Below are positions 53,562 through 60,268 of a stretch of DNA of 64,000 nt, in pieces. Positions within the stretch are counted from its first letter, which is position 1; each line of letters starts with the position of its first letter. The position numbers and the translations under genes were made by a program. The DNA is taken from NCBI RefSeq assembly GCF_901538355.1, contig NZ_LR593887.1:1402920-1466919 (forward strand), read 5' to 3'. Origin of the DNA: Tuwongella immobilis. GTDB lineage: Bacteria > Planctomycetota > Planctomycetia > Gemmatales > Gemmataceae. Under the pieces are notes generated by a model. It had not been told where the DNA came from. It was given only the letters and a program-made list of their open reading frames with translations, and made no database searches.

Positions 53562-54992
53562 TTATCCCGGCGGCGGGCCTTCGACATAGCCTTCGCTGCT
53601 CTTTTCGCTGATGAGTTTTTCGATGGCCGATTGCGCGGCGGCAGGAGTAGCAAAGCTCTTGGTTTTGCTCTGCCCCGCGCTGCCGATTTTGCCCCAGCGG
53701 GTGGTCATGTCGCTGCCAGACTGCGCGACGGCCCAGAATTTCGCCGATTTCGCATCCCGGAATTCAAAATAGCGCTCCCCACCCGCGATTGCGCCCGATG
53801 ATTCCGACCCAGCGGATCCTGTCGGGGGCACGGGCAGAATCGGCGTGCCGGTGGACGGAGTGACCGGCGGCGTGGGAATCGTTCGGGCCGAGATGAGGAA
53901 TCCGCTCGGGGTGCTGGTGCTGGTGACGACGATTGGCGTGGGTTGGGGCGTGGGCGGGGTGCGGGTGAGCGAGGCGGCAATGTCTTTGCGCTCGCGGACG
54001 TAGCTGGGAAATCGCGGCACACCCGCATCCGAAAATTCCTGATAACGGAATGTGATGGTTGCCCCGATGGCGGGCGGTTGTTCCCGTTCGCGGTCGCTTA
54101 GGCCGGTGCCGACGGCGAACTCGATGCCGTTGGCCAGTCGAACCAGCAGCGCCCCGACGCGCCCTTTATGTTTGCCCAGTCCGGCTTGATGGCCGATGAC
54201 CACTGCCTCAGCGTCATGAAAGGTTTTGACTTTCACCAACGTGCTGGAGCGTCCCACCTCGTAATTGGAGCCGGGTTGTCGCAGCATCAGCCCTTCGCCG
54301 CCCAGCGATTCCACGCGGGTCAACTCCTCGCGCAAATGCTCCAGACTGCGGCAGCGTTGTTGTTCGAGCGCAGTTGCGAATTTCGGCGGACGACTGGCGA
54401 GCAGATCCTGCACGAATGCGAGTCGATCTTCGAATCCGCCCGATTGTTGCGGTGCATCAAAGATCAGGAAGCGGACATCCTTCCAAAGGTCGGTTTTGTC
54501 CTGCCGGCGCACAATGCCAACGGTGCGTTGAAACGCCTTGCGGGCGATCCAGAGTTCGCCATCCAAGGGCGTTTCGGGGAGTCCGTCCAGAAACCAATCG
54601 GGGGCGTGATAAAAATTCCCCTGGCGGGAAAGGAATTGTTTGCCGTCCCAGAAGGCCCGCACACCATCGAGTTTTTCGGACATCCACCAGCCGGAAAGAT
54701 CCGCAGCGTTGTCCCAACTCTCGGCCAAGAGAATCGGCGGGCCGGCGACTTCATCCCCATCCGCAGTCGCCGACGCGGGTCGTTGCGGAAGTGCCGCCCC
54801 ACAGCGTGCTTCCTCCGCGGCATCGCCTCGCAATTTGCGAAGATGCTTGCAGGTCCGCCGCTCAATCGCGACCGACTGATTCCGCCACGCCGGACAGGTA
54901 CACGAATAGACGCCGCCGCTATTTTTCAGCAAATACGGCTTCGCCCCCGAGCCTTTCATTTCGACGGTTTCGCCATCCTGCAAATCCGGCAT
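53562..54992 (-). CDS. ATP-dependent DNA ligase with SWIM zinc finger and WGR domain
   Basis: 476 residues from MPDLQDGETVEMKG, chosen because of GGGAGGGGGCGAG just upstream. A SWIM zinc finger at about 28-52 has YSCTCPAW and RTCKHLRK (CxC...CxH). The minimal ligase core follows: motif I SEKLDGVRAF with Lys107 as adenylated residue, LDGELW, LIFDAP, GGEGLMLRQP and LVKVKTF, then an OB-fold part (GRVGALLV, FRYQEFSDAGVPRFP), like LigE-type small bacterial ligases. A Thr/Pro-rich linker leads to a C-terminal WGR domain (RYFEFRDAKSAKFWAVAQ, TTRWGKIGSAGQ), a nucleic-acid-binding module known from PARP proteins. No signal peptide. Probably seals nicks in repair; the SWIM and WGR ends suggest targeting to damaged DNA. 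Confidence 0.85.
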   Translation of the reverse strand: MPDLQDGETVEMKGSGAKPYLLKNSGGVYSCTCPAWRNQSVAIERRTCKHLRKLRGDAAEEARCGAALPQRPASATADGDEVAGPPILLAESWDNAADLSGWWMSEKLDGVRAFWDGKQFLSRQGNFYHAPDWFLDGLPETPLDGELWIARKAFQRTVGIVRRQDKTDLWKDVRFLIFDAPQQSGGFEDRLAFVQDLLASRPPKFATALEQQRCRSLEHLREELTRVESLGGEGLMLRQPGSNYEVGRSSTLVKVKTFHDAEAVVIGHQAGLGKHKGRVGALLVRLANGIEFAVGTGLSDREREQPPAIGATITFRYQEFSDAGVPRFPSYVRERKDIAASLTRTPPTPQPTPIVVTSTSTPSGFLISARTIPTPPVTPSTGTPILPVPPTGSAGSESSGAIAGGERYFEFRDAKSAKFWAVAQSGSDMTTRWGKIGSAGQSKTKSFATPAAAQSAIEKLISEKSSEGYVEGPPPG

Positions 54993-55316
54993 CTCGCCCC
55001 CTCCCACATCCCGATAACCCCTTTCCCCAACCTTACCCCGCCTCAAACCAAAAAGCGAGCTTCGTTGCCACGATTCCGGAGGTGGGGCGGTCATGCGCGA
55101 AGGGCCACCAATCGAAAAATTTCAGGGAAAATCTGTCATCGTTCCTCGGATGAAGGCAAATTGAGAGAGACTGAAATCCAAGGAATGTGACTAGAATTCG
55201 CATGGTCGCAAAATTTTTGTGGCCTTCACTTGCCATTCCATACGAGACAGCGTATCTTTAACATGCTCACGAACACGGCCGTTTCGAGGTCATTGAAGTT
55301 CGTGGAGGTAGACTGG

Positions 55317-55350
55317 TGTGTCGAAACTGACATCGCTCAGTTTCGACACA
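55317..55350. promoter_or_regulatory. Inverted repeat TGTGTCGAAACTG / CAGTTTCGACACA
   Basis: Perfect 13-bp arms (14 with flanking G-C) around an 8-base spacer. No T-run follows, so an operator is more likely than a terminator. Each arm contains the 12-mer that recurs nearer to the operon start. Confidence 0.6.
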
Positions 55351-55427
55351 CTTCGTCACTTCACATCGATATCCAACAAACCTACTTTACGAGAGAGTAA
55401 CCCGATGTAATGTCTCTATGTTATCCG

Positions 55428-55504
55428 TCAGTTTAAACAGTCAGAGTGTACCCACAATTTCAAGGTAATCGATCATGTAATTGCTTTATTCGTCAGTTTG
55501 AACA
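55428..55504 (+). repeat. Two direct repeats TCAGTTTnAACA, 65 bases apart
   Basis: TCAGTTTAAACA (55428-55439) and TCAGTTTGAACA (55493-55504). Similarity extends on both sides: CG before, and CAG-TRTACCYACA after, and ATGTAA occurs upstream of each. They match the hairpin arms upstream. Confidence 0.7.
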
Positions 55505-55543
55505 AGCAGTATACCTACATCCGTGACTCTCGAAAGGACTTCC

Positions 55544-56158
55544 ATGTCTACCTGGAATGTGCCGACCGCTGCGCCATTTGAATCCGTTTGTGTTTCGATG
55601 GCTGCCATCGAGCACTGGCTTCGCGGGCATTGTGCCGATCAAAAACCATCCCGTGGTCAATATCGTGACGATCATTTCAAAGTCTTTGACGAATCACGCA
55701 TCCAAGCCATCTGGAATCCAGATCGCCGAACATTCCGCAATCGACTGATCGACGCGGTGCCATTGATTCAAGATCTCGGCAATCTCATTTCTCCTGCAAT
55801 CGACCACGGTTCGTATCTGCTCCACGATGAATACGATCTCAACAATCGCTTCGCCAAACATTGTGCTGTCGTTGTCTGTAAGCCTGGATTGGTCGCGATC
55901 CTGGAGCAATTACGCACTGGCTGGAACTTCACCACCGCTTACTTCACCCACAATACCGATTCCCGAACTCGGGGTTATCGCTCGACAGTGATACGATTGG
56001 TGCAAACGTACACCAATTCCACCAATCGCTTGCCGGCACCTACCGAATCGGTTTGGATTTCGAAGACGGTGCGTCGCACCAACATTCGTTTTGGCAATTC
56101 GCCGCTGTGGGGCGAGCATGACGGGCATTTCGACCCGATCCGCATTCAGGACTGGTGA
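55544..56158 (+). CDS. Unknown protein heading the CARF/Lon/sigma operon
   Basis: 204 residues from ATG 55544 (AAAGGA upstream). No family recognised. Predicted soluble alpha/beta: an N-terminal helix MAAIEHWLRGHC, DDHFKVFDESRIQAIW, RRTFRNRLIDAVPLIQDLGNLIS, then YDLNNRFAKHCAVVVCKPGLVAILEQLRTGW and YRSTVIRLVQTYTNSTNRLP. The NRFAKH segment followed by a strand and YxSTVIRLV is loosely like small RNase-type toxins, but this is speculative. Its base composition is more AT-rich than that of housekeeping neighbours. It lies 93 bases ahead of the sigma-like gene on the same strand, so it could be an effector of the system or a target of the sigma factor. Confidence 0.6.
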   Translation: MSTWNVPTAAPFESVCVSMAAIEHWLRGHCADQKPSRGQYRDDHFKVFDESRIQAIWNPDRRTFRNRLIDAVPLIQDLGNLISPAIDHGSYLLHDEYDLNNRFAKHCAVVVCKPGLVAILEQLRTGWNFTTAYFTHNTDSRTRGYRSTVIRLVQTYTNSTNRLPAPTESVWISKTVRRTNIRFGNSPLWGEHDGHFDPIRIQDW

Positions 56159-56251
56159 ATTTTTCGATTTTCTTGTCATTCAGCGGCGTGAGACGACTAT
56201 TGAGGAGTGCAGTCGCGGACGTGATGCGACGCACATTCTGGGAGAAGTCCT

Positions 56252-56947
56252 TTGGATTCCACAGAAATTGAGCCGATTATTGAGCGGATTGCTTGGCTGG
56301 TATCTCGAAGGGGACAGCGACAAGATCGGGAAGATTTTGCACAAGAGTTGTATCTGCATCTGCATCAACCACGGGCAAATGGCAGCCGGATCTCGAAATG
56401 TGATCCCAAACGTCCGCTGGAACCGTTCATCTACCGCATTGCAGAGCGGCTTTGGTCTCGACAGCGGCGGCGAAACGGGATGCACTCGTTGCATCAAACG
56501 GATGGAGTTCCGATTGAACCGGCAGACCATCGGGGAAGGAATGACCGATTGTTTCTGGCGCTTCACCGTCTCGGTGTTGAGCCGTTTTCCGAAACGGATT
56601 TGGAGATTTTGGCAACATGGCAATTGGATCGACGGGTGATTCTTTTGGCTGTGACGCATCTGCATCACAAATATCCGCCACAATGGTGGCAGCGAGACGT
56701 TCTTCAACTCGGCTCGCGTCGAAACTTGGTGATCCCGATGCCGTTTCCACCCGTGGAATGTCTTCCGGATCAGGGCTCCCGGAGCCGCTACAATCGAATT
56801 GCTGAACTCTTGCAGACTACCCCGAATAATCTCGCTCAAGTATTTAAGCGAAATCGACAGTTGCTCCAACAACTGGAATGCGTTCAACATGCGTTCCGGA
56901 TGTTGGATTGGGAGAACGAGAATGACCAATCAGGAAGCATCCGATGA
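56252..56947 (+). CDS. ECF-like RNA polymerase sigma factor (CalpS-like position)
   Basis: 231 residues from TTG with GGGAGAAG just upstream. Residues about 8-75 match sigma-70 region 2: IERIAWLVSRRGQRQDREDFAQELYLHLHQ, then PLEPFIYRIAERLWSRQRRR, which follows the EDlxQExflxL ... fxxyLyxiaxnxxxxxxRrr pattern. Near the C-terminus YNRIAELLQTTPNNLAQVFKRNRQLL could be the region 4 helix-turn-helix. The segment between (RVILLAVTHLHHKYPPQWWQRDVL) is longer than in standard ECF factors. The next gene starts 26 bases before this one ends, so the two are co-translated. In the CalpL system a sigma factor is held by a partner and freed by proteolysis; the same role is inferred. Confidence 0.6.
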   Translation: MDSTEIEPIIERIAWLVSRRGQRQDREDFAQELYLHLHQPRANGSRISKCDPKRPLEPFIYRIAERLWSRQRRRNGMHSLHQTDGVPIEPADHRGRNDRLFLALHRLGVEPFSETDLEILATWQLDRRVILLAVTHLHHKYPPQWWQRDVLQLGSRRNLVIPMPFPPVECLPDQGSRSRYNRIAELLQTTPNNLAQVFKRNRQLLQQLECVQHAFRMLDWENENDQSGSIR

Positions 56948-57842
56948 TCCTTGGGGCTATCGCCTCGATTTGATCGATGCCGTGGCCGGGGAATCGGATT
57001 CAACGATTATTTTGGCATGGGCTCGCTGCATTGCAGCGGGCGTATCGATCGACGCTGATCTCCGGCTGAAAGCGCAAGCATCTCTGCCACAAGCACTTGC
57101 ACAACTTCGTGACGAGATGCAAGCATGGGTCGAAGCCGCCAAGGAACTGGATGCGGATTGGCAACAAGCCGACGATCTCTGGCATGCTGCCGATATGGTC
57201 AAATCAATTGTTGAATTGCGATGCGATGCTGAAGGCTTGGCTCAGCTCTATGGCGACGCGATTCGGGCTGAGGTGGCGGCGTTTGATTCGGCGTTGCGGG
57301 GTGTGTCGGATTTGTTGGGCACGATCGATGGATCGCCTTGGGTGGATGCGTGGCGGCGGTCGATGGCGGCGCTGGGCGTCGATGCGTGGTGGCTCTCCGT
57401 GCCGCCGGTCGAAGTCGAAATGCCCGAGATGCGCTACGCCGAAATCCTCCGCAAAATCGATGCCTGGAAGTTGTCGGAACCTGCGATTCCCGGATTGATG
57501 GCCGCCGCGACACCGTCACAACATCGCATCCATCGGTTCGTATGGGAATCGCCGGATCAGCAATTTCGTGCGGAACTGGAAGTCGCTGCCGAAGTCGCAG
57601 AAGTCGACCGAAACCAATCGCTGTTTTCGCTTGTCTTTGTCGATTCGGAAGGTATCCCGACACCCGCACTCGATGGACAATCGATGCGGTTGGGGATGCT
57701 GAATCGGACGATTTCGGTGGATGGCGAGATTCGAGCGACCATCCAAGACTTTTGGCAGCATTCCGATGGTCGCTTGTTCGTGAACGATGTCGAATGGAGG
57801 ATGATCCACGCTCCGACTTTGTTTTCTGAGGAAGAGGACTGA
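56922..57842 (+). CDS. Unknown protein between sigma factor and CARF-Lon protease (candidate anti-sigma/substrate)
   Basis: 306 residues from ATG 56922 (GGGAGAACGAG upstream), overlapping the sigma-like gene by 26 bases. No family recognised. Residues 1-140 are helical and acidic (LRDEMQAWVEAAKELDADWQQADDLWHAADMVKSIVE, RAEVAAFDSALRGVSDLLG). A Pro/Trp-rich middle (WWLSVPPVEVEMPEM) leads to a beta-rich C-terminal domain (HRFVWESPDQQFRAELEVAAEV, SLFSLVFVDSEG, MLNRTISVDGEIRATIQDFW). The order sigma, this protein, protease matches the idea of an anti-sigma factor cut by the protease, as CalpT is cut by CalpL; this is inferred from position only. Its stop shares one base with the protease start (TGATG). 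Confidence 0.6.
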   Translation: MTNQEASDDPWGYRLDLIDAVAGESDSTIILAWARCIAAGVSIDADLRLKAQASLPQALAQLRDEMQAWVEAAKELDADWQQADDLWHAADMVKSIVELRCDAEGLAQLYGDAIRAEVAAFDSALRGVSDLLGTIDGSPWVDAWRRSMAALGVDAWWLSVPPVEVEMPEMRYAEILRKIDAWKLSEPAIPGLMAAATPSQHRIHRFVWESPDQQFRAELEVAAEVAEVDRNQSLFSLVFVDSEGIPTPALDGQSMRLGMLNRTISVDGEIRATIQDFWQHSDGRLFVNDVEWRMIHAPTLFSEEED

Positions 57843-59206
57843 TGCACCTGAATGCCGCAACCCTGAAAAAACTGGTGGATTTCACCGGGCCTAGCGATGC
57901 TCAGATCCGGACTGCGGTTCGGGTGTTGGGCGGGTTGTCGGGCCTGTGGCTTTCTCGAACCGCTCGGCACCGAGCCGACGGGATGACCGAGGATTCTCTC
58001 ACGCAAAGACGCCTTGCGGAATGTCAGCAGTTGTTGCATTCCGAGTTGGGGAAGTGTGCGATTCTGCTGGTGTTTTCGAAACCGTTGGCGATGCTGCGGA
58101 ATGCGGTCGTGCTGCCGGTGCGCTGGGTGAAGGATTCTGCGCATTCGTCGCAGTTTCCGCCAGCGCTGCACGAGTTGGCGGATCGGGTGCGACATGCGGT
58201 CTTCCAGCAATGGTTTTCGCCCAAATCGGGGGACGTTCCGACCGAGCCGCCGCGCTGGGGACTGCATCCGGCTTGCAGTGGCGATTGGCAATTGCAGGAT
58301 GATTTGTTTCACGGGCTGGAATCCGCGTGGGCGAGTCTGTCTGCGGGATTGGTCGCCGCTCATCTCGGATTGTTGCCGCAAATGACCGCCTTTGCATCAA
58401 TCGCCTTGCAAGACGGCTATTCGCAGATTGTTGAGGGATTGACGGAGAAAATGGCGGCGGCGTGCGATTTCGGCGCGACGGTCTTCGCGGTCGATTCACG
58501 CCAACGCGAAGCAGCCCAAACCGCGGCTCGCCAATTCGCACCATCGCTGACCATCGTTTCCGCCGAGGCGAATGATCCGAGTTTGAAGGGCGTGTTGCGA
58601 TCCTATCTCCCGGAATTCACCGACGAACCGGCGGTCCCCGAGCATGTCAAGGATGCCGTGTTCCAGCGATGCGTGGCGTACTATCAACTGTTCGATCCAA
58701 GATCCAAACGTGCGAAGACGTTCAAACACTCGCATTTGCAGCCGGTGATCATTCGCAATTGTCGAAGTCAATTTCGTGAGAAAATTGGCGAAGGCAAGCT
58801 GACGCATCTGGTGGTGATCGTCTCGGGAAGCCCGGATTTGCAGCAATTGCTCATCACGGCTACCGGGGTGTCGCGGGTGTTGCTGTTGCATACGAATGAC
58901 GCTCGACAAACGAATGCCGCGATGGAATTGCAGCGAGAATTTCCGCAAAGTTGTTTGGCGTCATTCGTCGCAGATGATTCGATGCCCGAGACGTTTTGCC
59001 GAGAGATTGCCAAATTCACCGAGCATGTGCCACCAGAGCAAGTGGGAATCGATGTGAAATCGGGCACCGCCAAGATGAAGTATTGGATGGGGCGATTGGC
59101 GCATCCGGAGAATTGGATTCTGAATCTCGAATCGGCACATGTCGACAATGTTGCCGTGCCCGGGACTGAACGGGTCGAGCTTTGGCGGGCAGGGGTTTCG
59201 GGGTGA
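57842..59206 (+). CDS. Lon-like protease with C-terminal CARF-like sensor domain
   Basis: 454 residues, translationally coupled to the gene before it (TGATG; GAGGAAGAGG upstream). Residues about 85-260 follow the Lon (S16) protease fold: WASLSAGLVAAHLGLL aligns Ser167 with the catalytic Ser of DGPSAG, and IVEGLTEKMAAACDFGATVFAV aligns Lys203 with the Lys of GGxxEKxxAAxxxG. The Ser-Lys gap is 36 residues, a little shorter than in Lon. No AAA+ domain is present. Residues about 318-450 look like a CARF Rossmann fold: LVVIVSGSPD, VSRVLLLHTND, ASFVADDS and IDVKSGTAKMKYWMGRL, the last resembling the ligand-site DxTGGTKxM motif. The expected activity is proteolysis switched on by a cyclic oligonucleotide. 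CalpL has the same layout but with SAVED. Confidence 0.6.
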   Translation: MHLNAATLKKLVDFTGPSDAQIRTAVRVLGGLSGLWLSRTARHRADGMTEDSLTQRRLAECQQLLHSELGKCAILLVFSKPLAMLRNAVVLPVRWVKDSAHSSQFPPALHELADRVRHAVFQQWFSPKSGDVPTEPPRWGLHPACSGDWQLQDDLFHGLESAWASLSAGLVAAHLGLLPQMTAFASIALQDGYSQIVEGLTEKMAAACDFGATVFAVDSRQREAAQTAARQFAPSLTIVSAEANDPSLKGVLRSYLPEFTDEPAVPEHVKDAVFQRCVAYYQLFDPRSKRAKTFKHSHLQPVIIRNCRSQFREKIGEGKLTHLVVIVSGSPDLQQLLITATGVSRVLLLHTNDARQTNAAMELQREFPQSCLASFVADDSMPETFCREIAKFTEHVPPEQVGIDVKSGTAKMKYWMGRLAHPENWILNLESAHVDNVAVPGTERVELWRAGVSG

Positions 59207-59227
59207 TTGCCGCTGTGGTTCTGCGAA

Positions 59228-60253
59228 TCATCGGCGGAATTGGTGGCGGGCTTGGGCGAGTGTGGCGATGTCGAATCGCAGTGGGGTCGTTCGCCAGGGC
59301 AGAGGCGTTGTCGGTGGGTGGCCACCATCGGCGAGGTGGAGCATCCATTCGGCCAAATTCACCGGCGTGGCAAGGCGTAATCCACCATACGAGGTGCTCA
59401 GCCGTGGGTTGATTTCGATGATCGCATCGGCACGTCCATCGGTCGCGGAACCCAAGACCAGATCGACACCAATGTAGCCGCGAAGTCCGGGGAGCGATTC
59501 CAGGGCGCGGCGGGCGATTCGCTCCGCGCGGGCGGCCCATTCGGGGGGCAACGGCAATTCACCGCCTTGGTAGAGAAATCGGCCATCGTCGGAGAGCTGT
59601 TGCCGGGTCGGGCAGAGCGGAACCATCCCATTTGGTCCCGTCAGAAAGGCAATGCTGGCGGGCACTCCGGGCCAAAATTCGGTCGCAATCATCGGGCCGG
59701 TCCAGCTATCGGCGGCGATTTTCGCATGGGTTGCGGGGATGGCACGCGCGTCGGGCACGGCATGCGTTGCTTGTGAACCGGCCCCATCGCGTGGCTTCCA
59801 GACTTGCGGAAAGCGGATGCGCTCGGCATCGGCGATCATGACCGTCTTGGGCGTGGGGATTTGCCGCGATTCCAGCCAATCCGCGAGGCGAAGTTTATCG
59901 CTGGTCAGCGCAATCGCGTCGAGACTGGCATTGATGGGCTGAACGCCTTCGGCTTGTGCCCAGCGAATCCGCTCGCCGAGTAAGTCCCCGAATTCTGGGG
60001 CGATGATGAGGGTGCGATCGCACTGTCGGGCGAGTGCGCGAAATCGGATGGCTTCGGGGGTGGGGTCGGCTGGATCGGCGTCCAGGAGGACGACATTCCA
60101 GCCGAGGCGTTGCCAATCCAATGCCAGGCTGGCACGCATGGTTTCCCCTTCGTGGCGAAGGGTTAACGCCGCCGCCGACATCGATGCTTCCGAAGAGGCA
60201 TCGACATCGGCGGCAACCGCGCAGACATACTCGTACAGGAATACCGTGGGCAC
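59228..60253 (-). CDS. ATP-grasp ligase, MfnD-like
   Basis: 341 residues from GTG. The N-terminus MPTVFLYEYVCAVA and Rossmann-like part precede an ATP-grasp domain: LTSDKLRLADWLESRQIPTPKT, FPQVWKPRDGAGSQATH, MIATEFWPGVPASIAFL, GYIGVDLVLG and the metal site AIIEINPRLSTSYGGLRLAT. This resembles the archaeal tyramine-glutamate ligase MfnD and relatives that planctomycetes carry for methanofuran/tetrahydromethanopterin-linked C1 metabolism; substrate is inferred. Convergent with the CARF-Lon gene, 21 bases apart; it follows the TolC-like gene closely on its own strand. Confidence 0.75.
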   Translation of the reverse strand: MPTVFLYEYVCAVAADVDASSEASMSAAALTLRHEGETMRASLALDWQRLGWNVVLLDADPADPTPEAIRFRALARQCDRTLIIAPEFGDLLGERIRWAQAEGVQPINASLDAIALTSDKLRLADWLESRQIPTPKTVMIADAERIRFPQVWKPRDGAGSQATHAVPDARAIPATHAKIAADSWTGPMIATEFWPGVPASIAFLTGPNGMVPLCPTRQQLSDDGRFLYQGGELPLPPEWAARAERIARRALESLPGLRGYIGVDLVLGSATDGRADAIIEINPRLSTSYGGLRLATPVNLAEWMLHLADGGHPPTTPLPWRTTPLRFDIATLAQARHQFRR

Positions 60254-60268
60254 CGAATCCTCGCGGGC

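Larger units (their letters stand above)
55095..55543. promoter_or_regulatory. AT-rich control region of the CARF/Lon/sigma operon
   Basis: Up to about 450 bases without a gene. It contains four copies of TCAGTTTnnACA: an inverted pair forming a hairpin (55319-55348) and direct copies at 55428-55439 and 55493-55504. The last copy includes TTTGAAC followed 17 bases later by CCGT (55521-55524), which resembles the GAAC-n16/17-CGT layout of ECF sigma promoters. AAAGGA (55534-55539) then precedes the first ATG. Confidence 0.55.

Noticed and set aside
57842-59206. SAVED domain as the sensor of the Lon-like protein
   Set aside because: The C-terminal part is only about 130 residues with one Rossmann-like pattern and a DxxxGTxKM motif, which fits a single CARF domain better than the larger SAVED domain.
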